DNA of 64,000 nucleotides from assembly GCA_020061705.1 (NCBI GenBank), contig JAGUXT010000058.1, positions 1-64,000 of the forward strand, given 5' to 3'. The DNA comes from Halothiobacillus sp. GTDB taxonomy: Bacteria; Pseudomonadota; Gammaproteobacteria; Halothiobacillales; Halothiobacillaceae. Under the pieces are notes generated by a model. That model saw only the letters and a program-made list of their open reading frames with translations, searched no databases and was not told the DNA's origin. The position numbers and the translations under genes are program-made. Each line of letters starts with the position of its first letter. Positions within the stretch are counted from its first letter, which is position 1. Shown here piece by piece: positions 48,021-56,776 of this stretch.

Positions 48021-49858
48021 TGGATACCTCGTCAATGCCCAAGTTATCCTCGCACCATGCCGTTGCAGCGGCACTGCGTGATGTCCCCAACGCAGAAATG
48101 CTTGCATCGCTGCTCGACCAGGCTCGCTGTGTATCCTTCGACTTCTTCGACACCTTGTTTGCGCGCCCTTTTGCCGAACCTGAGTTTGCCTTTGAATTGC
48201 TCGGCAGACGCTTGGGTGTGGGCGACTTCCGCCAAAAGCGTATCGCGGCACAAACAGAAGCCTTTCGCCGCATGGCCGCAGAGGGGCGCAAGGAAATCCG
48301 CCTGAGCGACATTTACGCCTGCTTTGATGTGGATGCAGACACCCAAGCCCGGTGGCTTAGCGCCGAAGTCGAACTGGAACTGGCCCTCCTCGCGCCCAAG
48401 CCCGCCGTTCTGGCGCTCTTTCAAGCCTTGCGCACAGCGGGTATGAAACTCGCCATCAGTTCCGACATGTACTTTCCACAGACGTTTTTTGAGGATGCCT
48501 TACGCCAGCACGGCATAGAAAGTGTAGAAATGCTGCTGGTCTCCGCCGAGATTGACGCGACCAAACGCGATGCCGGTGAATTGTTTGATGTTCTTGTCCG
48601 CATGAGCGGCATAGCGGCACCAAACGTACTGCACATTGGCGACCATGCCGTCGCGGATGTAAAACGTGCTCAGGAACGGGGGCTCATGGCCTTTCATTAC
48701 GATGCCAGCCCAAGTGCAAGCCGTGAAACTGCCGAGCGCGCCTACACCCTGCATGGCTTGTGGGAGCGCTGCAAAAAACCATCGAACGATGAGCTTTTTC
48801 AGCGCCTAGGTTTCCTCTATGGCGGCCCGGCCAATTTGGGCTATCTGCACTGGCTGGCCGAACAGGCCAAAAACGACGGCATTGAACACCTGCTTTTCCT
48901 CTCGCGAGATGGCTTTCTGCTCGAACGTCTTGCCTCGAAAAACGTGGTTACAGGCCTGCCCACCCATCGTTACTTTCTTGGCTCGCGCGTGTCCTATTAT
49001 CTGGCCGCCATCACCGAAAAGAATTTTTCCGCCTACATTCCCTTTCTCTTGTCAGGAAGCCACGGGTTGATGCCGCGCGAGCTGCTCGAACGCATTGGCG
49101 TCACACCGCCGGATGAGGCTGTCATGCGTGATATTGGCCTGGGCTCCGATGTCGTCATTACGCATGACATGGAAGAGAAGCTTGCCCGCTTTCTGTACGC
49201 ATGGCGCGGCGAAATCCTGAAGGTCTGTGCGCGCAATCGACGCGCCTTGCACCTTTACCTGGTTTCGCTGGGCATCCATACGGGCGCACAACTTGGGCTG
49301 GTCGATGTCGGCTGGAGCGGCTCGACGCAAGAAGCGTTTGAAGCCGCCGTGCGCCCGTGGTTGGGTGTGCAGGTGACGGGCTATTACTTCTGCCTCGCCG
49401 ACACACCTGAACGTCAGGCGCGCGACAAGCAACAACACATGCGCGCCATGTTTTCCTCCGCCACCCACGATGTAGCGTTCATCGGACAAATTTATGCCAA
49501 TCGCTCCATCGTCGAACTGTTTTTTTCCGCGCCACACCACACCGTGATTGGTTGGCTGGCCGATCAAAAAACAGGACAAACCGAACCTGTGCTGGACGCA
49601 GGTCGCGGCGGCTCGCCGGCCGGTCTGGCACAGATCACCCACGAGATCAGCACAGCGGCAGAGGACTTTGTGGCCTGTTATCAAGCCATGACCACGCAAT
49701 TAGGCGCAGGATTATCCCCAAGCGAACTGGCGCAAGCCCTGCTACATCTCACCGTGCACGAAGACGTACAATGCCGTGCTTTCTCTTCGCGCATCATCAA
49801 CTTTGATACGTGGTCGAGCTCGCTCAATCACAGCATGGATCTCATAACCTACGCATGA
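48020..49858 (+). CDS. HAD-superfamily protein with C-terminal RDG/GWSG module (COG5610-like)
   Basis: 612 residues. A HAD domain (37-235) has motif I SFDFFDTLFAR (Asp41, Asp44), motif II AISSDMYF (Ser148), a Lys near 182 and motif IV HIGDHAVADVKRA (Asp208). The C-terminal 350 residues have no family I can name; conserved-looking points are LFLSRDGFLLERL (293-305), VSYYLAA, LVDVGWSGSTQEAF (427-440) and VTGYYFCLA. The same module ends the next protein. HAD motif I DxxD fits a phosphatase or phosphotransferase acting on sugar phosphates or lipid-linked phosphates, but that is inference. It overlaps the genes on both sides, so all three are made together. Confidence 0.82.
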   Translation: MDTSSMPKLSSHHAVAAALRDVPNAEMLASLLDQARCVSFDFFDTLFARPFAEPEFAFELLGRRLGVGDFRQKRIAAQTEAFRRMAAEGRKEIRLSDIYACFDVDADTQARWLSAEVELELALLAPKPAVLALFQALRTAGMKLAISSDMYFPQTFFEDALRQHGIESVEMLLVSAEIDATKRDAGELFDVLVRMSGIAAPNVLHIGDHAVADVKRAQERGLMAFHYDASPSASRETAERAYTLHGLWERCKKPSNDELFQRLGFLYGGPANLGYLHWLAEQAKNDGIEHLLFLSRDGFLLERLASKNVVTGLPTHRYFLGSRVSYYLAAITEKNFSAYIPFLLSGSHGLMPRELLERIGVTPPDEAVMRDIGLGSDVVITHDMEEKLARFLYAWRGEILKVCARNRRALHLYLVSLGIHTGAQLGLVDVGWSGSTQEAFEAAVRPWLGVQVTGYYFCLADTPERQARDKQQHMRAMFSSATHDVAFIGQIYANRSIVELFFSAPHHTVIGWLADQKTGQTEPVLDAGRGGSPAGLAQITHEISTAAEDFVACYQAMTTQLGAGLSPSELAQALLHLTVHEDVQCRAFSSRIINFDTWSSSLNHSMDLITYA

Positions 49859-52800
49859 GTGCCTTAGCCAAGCCCTTTGTCAGCGTGATTATGCCACTGT
49901 ACAACCACGCAGCCTTTGTTGTGGATGCAGTGCAGAGCGTATTAAGCCAAGAAGGTGTTGAGATCGAATTGATCGTGATCGACGATGCCTCTAGCGACAC
50001 GAGCTGGGAGCTCGTCAACACAATTCACGATGAGCGCGTGCGCTGCTTTCGGCATGAAAAGAACCTTGGCGCGCACACCAGTCTTAACGAAGGTCTAGCC
50101 ATAGCTCGCGGCGAATGGCTGGCAATCATCAACTCAGACGATTTGTTTGCGTCTGGGCGCCTGTTGCGTTGCGTCGCACACATGCAAACGCAAGGCCTGG
50201 ATCTTGTCGGCTCAGACATTTGCCTGATGGATGGCTCGGGTCACCTCATTACCGAACACTGGTGGGTTTCTGCATTTAACGACCTTAAACAGTGCTGGCA
50301 CACGTCCCACGACTGGGCAAGTACTCTGCTTTTTGGCAATGTTTTCATGACCACGTCGAATTTCGTCATGCGTCGCCAAGTCTTTGAACGGCTGGGTGAT
50401 TTTTCAGCCGATCGTTACGTGCATGATTACGACTACCTGCTCCGGGCACTCGCCTTAGGCGTGCGTATGGGCTGGATAGACGAACCTCTATTGCGCTACC
50501 GCCTGCATGAAAACAATACTATTAGTGCAAGCCCCTTAGCCGCCAATCGAGAATGTGCCGCGCTATTGCGCCGCATATTGCCCCGTATGCAAAAGTTGTT
50601 CGCCTCACCCCAGCACGGCTTACAGCGCATTGAGGCTCTAAGTGCTCAATGGGCACGCATGGATCGTTATGTCGATGAAATCTGGGCTGCCTTGCAACAT
50701 CAAGCATTGGTCAATAAAGAGAACGAACTCATCCCATTGATCCACGACCGTGATAGTTGGATTCAGGAGCGTGATCGACGGATTACAGATCTCAATCAGT
50801 GGATCAAAGAGCGGGACCAGTGGATTGCTGAACGAGACCAGTGGATTGCTGAGCGGGATCAGTTGATTGCTGAGCGGGATCAGTTGATTGCTGCGCGGGA
50901 TCAGCTGATTGCTGCGCGCGACCAGGAGATTGCTGAGAGGGAACAGAGGATAGCAGCAAGGGACCAAGTGATCCTCACTATGCAAAACCAGCAAGCTGAA
51001 CAAGAACAAAGAAACCAGCGACTGCTTCAGGCATTGACGCAAGCCCAAAGTCATATCCAAAAAATCGAGTACAGTAAAAGCTATCGCCTCGCCCGCCTTC
51101 TTGGTTGGCCAGTACGCAACTTGCGCACACTCTGGAAGAAAATGCTGGCATTTAACTACCGACAACGCTGGTTAACTCTTTTTAGTGCTCCCCCATTGCC
51201 CCAACACGCCATACTCATAAGGGCTGTAAGCCTTGACGAAATACAAAATCACCTGCAAAACCTCCCCGCCAACGTAAGGTGCATCTCATTTGATGTCTTC
51301 GACACCCTGCTCGCCCGGTGCATCGAACCACCCGACAGTCTGCAACGCCGAGTGTGCGCCGAAATTGCGGATAAACTTGGCCTGCCTCACACCCCGGAAA
51401 GTGTTTGGCAAGCTCGCCAATTCACCGAAAACGAACTACGCCAAGCCTGCCTAAATCAAGGTGGCGATTACGAATGCCACTTCGAACCACTTGTTGAAAT
51501 CTGGGTCGAGCGGCTTTTGGGTCAAGCGAATCCTGTATTGGTCGAATGGATACACCGATGCGAACGCCGTATTGAAAGCCTCGCACTGAGCGCCAAACCC
51601 GGCATCCACTCGCTACTGCAAAAGCTTCACGCACGAGGCCTGCGGGTCATCGCCGTCTCGGACATGTATCTTGGTGAAGAGCATGTGCGCGCCTTGTTGC
51701 ATGACTGCGGCCTCGGTGCGCTGATTGACCAACTCTATGTGTCCGCCGACTATGGCGTTGGCAAATACTCTGGACGCCTGCATCAGCACGTTTTAGATGC
51801 AGAGGGCCTACAGCCAGACCAAGTCATCCACATCGGAGATAACCTCGCGTCAGACATGCTGGCTCCGTTGCGCCTTGGAATTCAGGGCATATTCCTTGAT
51901 GAGCGTGAAGAACGTCTGCGCCGGCGCCATCAAAGTCTCTCCGCCGAAATGGCGCAACAATGCGACTCACAGCCCAGCGTTTGGCAGGGACGACATTTTT
52001 TTGAAATCGTCGCGCAGCATCAACGCTTAAATCTTGCGCCCCCCAGTGAAAACCTGGAGTTTTTTGAACATTACGGACGCGATATTCTTGGATCACTATT
52101 TTCGGGTTTTACACTCGGTCTCGTTGAGCACCTACGCACTTTCAAACCCGACAAAGTATTTTTCCTCGCCCGCGATGGCTACCTGTTTCAGCAGCTTTAC
52201 ACCCGCTGGGGCGAACTTATGGATGCCGATGAAGCTCCGCTGCCCAAAGCCTGCTACGCCTATGTATCTCGCCGCGTTGTCGCCAGCGCAGCGATTGCAC
52301 ACGGCATGACCCACGCACAAGCACTCGTAGGCCTGTACAACCCCAAACAACACGGCTTACTTTCCGTTCTCAAAACCTATGGATTACCGATTGAGGATTT
52401 CCGAGCACATGCGCAACGCCACGGCTTCCTTGAACTCGATACCCCGCTCCATGATTGGCATGACCCTCGCCTTTTTAACTTCCTTGCCGATGAACAAGTA
52501 CAAAGCCAAATCAAATCATTCGGCCACAAGGCACGCGCTGACCTTGAGACTTACCTGAGCCAACTTGGGTTTTTTGACTGCCAACGAGTGGCTCTGGTCG
52601 ATATTGGCTGGAGCGGTACGATCCAAAAATTTCTCAATGAGGCCTTTGCCCATCGTGACGACTTTCCCGAAGTGCGCGGATACTACTTTGCATTCGTCGG
52701 ACAGATGCACAGTGAATTTGCGCAAGGTGACAAGATCGAAGGGTTACTCTGTGATGTGCGCCACCAAAACGCCTGTGAGCTCACCCCCGGGGAGTTTGAG

Positions 52801-53307
52801 GAGCTGTTTGAGCAAGGCGCAAGAGCGCTTGAAGCCACAACCCTCGGCTACAGCCGTCGGGAAGATGGCTCTGTGGTTCCGATACTCAAAGCCGACGACG
52901 CGCCAGACCGCCAAGGTGAAATTGCCTGCAACCCGTATATCACCGCCATGCACAAGGGTGTCATCAACCATCTGGAGCACTTCTTCGCCGCACAGCAACT
53001 CACCGGGTACAGCTTCAGCCAGCTAAAGCCCTACCTGCAGGCAGTCCTTGAACGCGCCGTGGTTTACCCCACCCAAGAAGAAATGGCGCACATTAGTCAA
53101 TTGGTACATACCGAAGACTTTGGTCATGACCACACACTTGAAATTGGTAGCGACACGCTACGTTGGCAACACATTTTGCGACCACGGCAATTCCTGCACC
53201 AACTCCGTATTGCGCCTTGGCGCTATGTCATATTCGCCCGTTTGGGCACACGTATTCCTATTCATACGTGGCTCTATCGCGTCTTTTGGTTGAGAAAGAA
53301 AAAATGA
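49855..53307 (+). CDS. GT2 / coiled-coil / HAD / RDG-GWSG multidomain protein
   Basis: 1,150 residues from ATG 49855, overlapping the previous stop (ATGA); the track GTG at 49810 is inside that gene. Domains: GT2 glycosyltransferase 8-230 (VSVIMPLYNHAAFVVDAV, NSDD at 93-96), a coiled coil about 285-385 containing eight seven-residue repeats of the type WIAERDQ, then SRSYRLARLLGWP-like linker (KSYRLARLLGWPVRNL), a HAD domain 475-685 (SFDVFDTLLAR, AVSDMYLGEEH, HIGDNLASDM) and the C-terminal module (FFLARDGYLFQQLY near 768, LVDIGWSGTIQKFLNEAF near 915, VRGYYFAFVG). The last two parts repeat the architecture of the upstream protein. It has no membrane segment. A glycosyltransferase joined to a phosphatase-like unit suggests chain building coupled to a phosphate step, which is inference. 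Confidence 0.85.
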   Translation: MSALAKPFVSVIMPLYNHAAFVVDAVQSVLSQEGVEIELIVIDDASSDTSWELVNTIHDERVRCFRHEKNLGAHTSLNEGLAIARGEWLAIINSDDLFASGRLLRCVAHMQTQGLDLVGSDICLMDGSGHLITEHWWVSAFNDLKQCWHTSHDWASTLLFGNVFMTTSNFVMRRQVFERLGDFSADRYVHDYDYLLRALALGVRMGWIDEPLLRYRLHENNTISASPLAANRECAALLRRILPRMQKLFASPQHGLQRIEALSAQWARMDRYVDEIWAALQHQALVNKENELIPLIHDRDSWIQERDRRITDLNQWIKERDQWIAERDQWIAERDQLIAERDQLIAARDQLIAARDQEIAEREQRIAARDQVILTMQNQQAEQEQRNQRLLQALTQAQSHIQKIEYSKSYRLARLLGWPVRNLRTLWKKMLAFNYRQRWLTLFSAPPLPQHAILIRAVSLDEIQNHLQNLPANVRCISFDVFDTLLARCIEPPDSLQRRVCAEIADKLGLPHTPESVWQARQFTENELRQACLNQGGDYECHFEPLVEIWVERLLGQANPVLVEWIHRCERRIESLALSAKPGIHSLLQKLHARGLRVIAVSDMYLGEEHVRALLHDCGLGALIDQLYVSADYGVGKYSGRLHQHVLDAEGLQPDQVIHIGDNLASDMLAPLRLGIQGIFLDEREERLRRRHQSLSAEMAQQCDSQPSVWQGRHFFEIVAQHQRLNLAPPSENLEFFEHYGRDILGSLFSGFTLGLVEHLRTFKPDKVFFLARDGYLFQQLYTRWGELMDADEAPLPKACYAYVSRRVVASAAIAHGMTHAQALVGLYNPKQHGLLSVLKTYGLPIEDFRAHAQRHGFLELDTPLHDWHDPRLFNFLADEQVQSQIKSFGHKARADLETYLSQLGFFDCQRVALVDIGWSGTIQKFLNEAFAHRDDFPEVRGYYFAFVGQMHSEFAQGDKIEGLLCDVRHQNACELTPGEFEELFEQGARALEATTLGYSRREDGSVVPILKADDAPDRQGEIACNPYITAMHKGVINHLEHFFAAQQLTGYSFSQLKPYLQAVLERAVVYPTQEEMAHISQLVHTEDFGHDHTLEIGSDTLRWQHILRPRQFLHQLRIAPWRYVIFARLGTRIPIHTWLYRVFWLRKKK
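50800..50967 (+). repeat. Eight 21-base tandem repeats encoding seven-residue coiled-coil units
   Basis: Units such as TGGATTGCTGAGCGGGATCAG follow one another without gaps; the central ones differ by one or two bases. Each unit encodes one heptad (WIAERDQ, LIAERDQ, LIAARDQ). Unit number can change without shifting the frame. Confidence 0.92.
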
Positions 53308-53543
53308 AACGCAGCCGCCTGATCATGAGCGTTGGAAGCCTGTGGTGGATGGCACAAGCCTTCCGCTTTGCTCCGCGCAGAGGAGAGTGTTTCGGCCCTG
53401 GCCTAGGGCGATTATTGCGCTACGAACGCTTGCGCGCTTGGCACGCAATGTTTGATAGCGACCGCTGGCAATTGTGGAAACTGCGTTTACGGACAATGTT
53501 TGCCCGCCGCCGCAACTCTGTGAAGCCTAACAGGGCGATTTAA
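53304..53543 (+). CDS. Small basic hypothetical protein
   Basis: 79 residues from ATG 53304, overlapping the preceding stop by four bases (ATGA), which is the reason to accept it; the longer track start at 53163 lies inside the upstream gene. It is rich in Arg, Trp and Leu (SLWWMAQAFRFAPRRGECFGPG, RRNSVKPNRAI) with no signal peptide or clear membrane helix. I do not recognise it. Coupling with the multidomain glycan gene suggests a partner or a truncated remnant of a longer protein. Its stop overlaps the stop of the minus-strand GT41 gene. Confidence 0.55.
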   Translation: MKRSRLIMSVGSLWWMAQAFRFAPRRGECFGPGLGRLLRYERLRAWHAMFDSDRWQLWKLRLRTMFARRRNSVKPNRAI

Positions 53544-55765
53544 AGCAGACCCAACCAGCGTCGATACCAAGGACGCAGCCGAGTAGAAGGCATAGTTTCG
53601 GTCACATCAGGCACTGGCGTCGTCGAACGCGACACGCGCAACACCTCCGGTGCTAAACCCGCCTGATAGCGTGACCACATCTGCTGATACGCGTCTTCCA
53701 AATCGTGCGTGAAGCTCTCGCTTTCAAACAGGGGGCAGCGCAACCGTTCACGCAGCAAATGCTCGCGCAAACGCGCCAATTCCTGCGGATCACCCGCCAG
53801 ACGCACTAGCTGTGCCTGGTACGTGGCAGGTGTGTCGGCGACCAACTCGCCCAACCCCACCGCACGCAACAGACTTGCCGCAACGCGCCCGGCAAAGGTA
53901 TCGCCCAGACACGTCACCACAGGCACCCCCACCCACAGGGCATCACTCGCTGTGGTGTGGGCGTTGTAGGGCAGGGTATCGAGAAAAAGATCGGCCAAAC
54001 TCAGGCGCGCCAAATGTTGCGCATGGGGCAGTTTTGGCGCGAAAACCAGACGCTTCGCATCCACACCCTGATCTTGCGCAAACTGCGTCAGGTTTTCGCG
54101 CACCGCATCACCCCCATCCAAAACCCACAACACGCTGCCCGGCACCTCGCGCAACACCTCACACCACAATGCAAAAAACGCCGGGGTCAACTTGTAACTG
54201 GTATTGAAGCAGCACAACACCACGCCCTGCTCCGGCAACCCCGCCATCGTGCGCGTCGGCACTTCAGCCACGGCACGCTGCCGATCATTGCACTGGTAGC
54301 TCCAGGGCATGTAAACCGGCTTCTCGCTATAGTCCGCCTGATGCGCTTCGGGTAAAACGACATCGTCGGCAATGATGTAATCCCAGTAGTCCCCGCCCAA
54401 CGTGCCCGGGTAGCCCAAATAATTCACCTGAATTGGCGCGGGGCGCAGCGCAATGATTTCGGGGCGTGCATGTTCGGTGTAGCCCTTCAGATCAACCAGA
54501 ATGTCGATGCCATCTGCGCGAATCTGGGTGTTGATCTGCGCAAGACTCTTGCCGCGCAAATTGTGAAATACATCAAACGCCTGCACCAAACGCTGACGCA
54601 TCGGCGAACCATCATCCTTGCCCAGTGAATAGGCAAAAATCTCGAAGCGACTGCGCTCATGCAGCTCAAAAACCTCGGCCATTAGCCACGCTGTAGGGTG
54701 GGCGTGAAAATCGGCGGAAAGGTAGCCGATACGCAGGCGCTCGCCTTGTGTCGGCTTAACGTGTTCGAGCGGGGAGGCGCTGGTTCCTGACTCGTACTTA
54801 AGCTGCGCCGCCCAGCGGTCTGCGCGCTGGCGTTGCAAGGCGCGATCAAAGCCCGGAACTGACAGGGTGATAAACAAATCGCCCAGCTCCTCCTCAACTT
54901 CATGCGCGGCTTGAATGGTTGTAGAAACTGACGCATCGAATGCCGTCCACTCACAAAGCTGGCGCTCCAGACGATGCACGCGCCGGGCAAAACGCAGGCG
55001 GTAGGACGGCTCAAGCTCAACGGCTCGGTGCAGAGCGCGCAAGGCTGCGGATGCATCCTGTTCAACCACCACTTCCGACAATGCCAGGTACACATCCGCA
55101 ACCTGCGGATGACTTTGGAGGCAATGCTGGATTTCCGCCTCAGCGCGCTCGGATTGTCCCAGTAAGCGGTAACTTTCCGCCAGATTCAAGCGTGCATCCA
55201 GCAAATCAGGCGCAAGCTCAAGCGCCCGCTGAAACTGCACCAGCGACGCTGGCAATTGATCGAGATGGCGCATGGCCATGCCTAACGTGGTGCGCGCTTG
55301 CGCCTCGATCGGCGGGTTTACACTCGGCAATGCAAGCAAATGCTCACAAGCCTGATAAGCCAGCGGCCAATCGTGTTGCGCCTGCGCTGCCTGCACCAAA
55401 CGAAACCATGCCTCTTCCAACTTTGGATTTAGCTCGGTAGCACGACGAAAAGAATCGAGGGCAGAAACAAGTTCGCCCATGCGCTGCTCGATCTGGCCGA
55501 TATGCAGCCACAGCATCGCGTTACCTGCGTCCAACTCCGCCGCGTAACGCATATCCTCCAGCGCCTCGGAAAAGCGCCCCAACTCACGCCGCGCCATGCC
55601 GCGCAGGTGATAGGCATCCGCCACATCATGCGCTGGCGCACCCGTGGTCGCCAAACGCACAATCAAGGCATCACTCAATGCAGCGGCATGCTGCATGTTA
55701 CCCGCCTGCAAAACAGCCATAACGTCAGCGATCGCCACAGCAGCGCTCCCCTGTTGCTCCATCAT
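53540..55765 (-). CDS. TPR-containing SPINDLY/OGT-type glycosyltransferase (GT41)
   Basis: 741 residues from ATG 55765, with AAGGTGA just upstream; the track start is a TTG seven codons earlier. About residues 1-290 hold TPR units (GMARRELGRFSEALEDMRYAAELDAGNAMLW, LDSFRRATELNPKLEEAWFRL, FQRALELAPDLLDARLNLAESYRLLG). Residues about 320-720 are GT41: RIGYLSADFHAHPTAWLMAEVFE, NYLGYPGTLGGDYWDYIIADDVVLPE, CCFNTSYKLTPAFFALWCEVLREVPGSVLWVLDGG and GVPVVTCLGDTFAGRVAASLLRAVGL. Relatives glycosylate proteins on Ser/Thr using UDP-GlcNAc (OGT) or, for SPINDLY, GDP-fucose. Bacterial substrates are mostly unknown; adhesins or secreted proteins from this region are candidates. It is tail-to-tail with the small ORF and divergent from a rhamnosyltransferase gene. 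Confidence 0.9.
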   Translation of the reverse strand: MMEQQGSAAVAIADVMAVLQAGNMQHAAALSDALIVRLATTGAPAHDVADAYHLRGMARRELGRFSEALEDMRYAAELDAGNAMLWLHIGQIEQRMGELVSALDSFRRATELNPKLEEAWFRLVQAAQAQHDWPLAYQACEHLLALPSVNPPIEAQARTTLGMAMRHLDQLPASLVQFQRALELAPDLLDARLNLAESYRLLGQSERAEAEIQHCLQSHPQVADVYLALSEVVVEQDASAALRALHRAVELEPSYRLRFARRVHRLERQLCEWTAFDASVSTTIQAAHEVEEELGDLFITLSVPGFDRALQRQRADRWAAQLKYESGTSASPLEHVKPTQGERLRIGYLSADFHAHPTAWLMAEVFELHERSRFEIFAYSLGKDDGSPMRQRLVQAFDVFHNLRGKSLAQINTQIRADGIDILVDLKGYTEHARPEIIALRPAPIQVNYLGYPGTLGGDYWDYIIADDVVLPEAHQADYSEKPVYMPWSYQCNDRQRAVAEVPTRTMAGLPEQGVVLCCFNTSYKLTPAFFALWCEVLREVPGSVLWVLDGGDAVRENLTQFAQDQGVDAKRLVFAPKLPHAQHLARLSLADLFLDTLPYNAHTTASDALWVGVPVVTCLGDTFAGRVAASLLRAVGLGELVADTPATYQAQLVRLAGDPQELARLREHLLRERLRCPLFESESFTHDLEDAYQQMWSRYQAGLAPEVLRVSRSTTPVPDVTETMPSTRLRPWYRRWLGLL

Positions 55766-55837
55766 GTTTTCACCTTTATCAATCAAGCCAGCAGGGTAAA
55801 CTACCCAACCCGCCGCTTCGTGTAAAATCGTGCACCT

Positions 55838-56776
55838 ATGTCACCTCACTCAATGCAAGCGCCCCAATCAGCCCACAGCATCGCCGCCGTGATTGTGGCG
55901 TATCGACCCGAGCTTGCCCTCTTGCGCCAGTTGATTACCGCTGTTCGCCCCCAGGTTGAGGCCTTGTGGCTCGTCAATAATGGCAACGTCAGTGACCTCG
56001 CTGAGCTTGATGCCGATGCACTCGGCGTGAACATCGTGCAATTTGAGGACAATCTCGGCATTGGCGCGGCCATTGCCTATGCCACGCAACGCGCCCAAAA
56101 CGAAGGCTACGACTTTCTTTTGACCCTTGATCAGGACAGTATCCCAGCCCCTGATATGGTGCAGCAATTACTCAGTGCCTACGAAGAATTAAATGTACAA
56201 GGCGCAAAGGTTGCGGGGGTTGGCCCCGAACAGATTGATCGCCGCTCCGGGCACTATGCCCCGTTTATGCAGCCCATTAGCGCATGGCCTCTGCCACGGC
56301 ATTCCATCTACCCCCCCGCCCATGGCGTTATCGAGGTCGATCATCTGATTACCTCGGGTCTGCTCGCACCCTTATCAAGCTACCAGGCTGTCGGCGCGCC
56401 ACGCGCCGACCTGTTCATTGATTATGTGGACATTGAGTGGTCTTTGCGTGCCCGCCGTTTGGGTTACAAGTTGTTTGCCGTGGGCGGCGCGCAGATGCAA
56501 CACTCGATTGGCGATAACTACCGGCAATTTATGGGCAAACAGGTACCCATTCACAGCCCCTTGCGGCATTACTATTTGATGCGCAATGGCATCTTCCTGC
56601 AAAAGCTGCCCACCATTTCCCTGGGGTGGAAAATGTCGGATGCCTTGCAACTGGTCAAAAAATTCATCTTTTTCGGTTTCTTCCTTCCCCAACATGCTAC
56701 GCGCTGGCGCATGATGCTACGCGGCATCCATGATGGACTGCGCGGCAAACTGGGCATCTATCAGGAGCGCCCGTGA
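55838..56776 (+). CDS. GT2 glycosyltransferase, rhamnosyltransferase-like
   Basis: 312 residues. GT2 features: IAAVIVAYRPELALLRQLI, WLVNNGNVSDL, DNLGIGAAIAYATQ, LLTLDQDSIPAPDMV (DxD-type), SGLLAPLSSYQAVGAPRADLFIDYVDIEWSLRARRLGYKLF. This pattern is typical of the RfbF/RhlC-like rhamnosyltransferase group, which uses dTDP-L-rhamnose; the donor genes rfbA-B-C-D are in this window. It has no membrane segment except a hydrophobic C-terminal patch (FIFFGFFLPQ) that may bind the membrane. It overlaps the next gene by four bases. Confidence 0.85.
   Translation: MSPHSMQAPQSAHSIAAVIVAYRPELALLRQLITAVRPQVEALWLVNNGNVSDLAELDADALGVNIVQFEDNLGIGAAIAYATQRAQNEGYDFLLTLDQDSIPAPDMVQQLLSAYEELNVQGAKVAGVGPEQIDRRSGHYAPFMQPISAWPLPRHSIYPPAHGVIEVDHLITSGLLAPLSSYQAVGAPRADLFIDYVDIEWSLRARRLGYKLFAVGGAQMQHSIGDNYRQFMGKQVPIHSPLRHYYLMRNGIFLQKLPTISLGWKMSDALQLVKKFIFFGFFLPQHATRWRMMLRGIHDGLRGKLGIYQERP

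Noticed and set aside
50800-50967. Short tandem repeats as CRISPR or IS end
   Set aside because: They are continuous 21-base units encoding coiled-coil heptads, without spacers.
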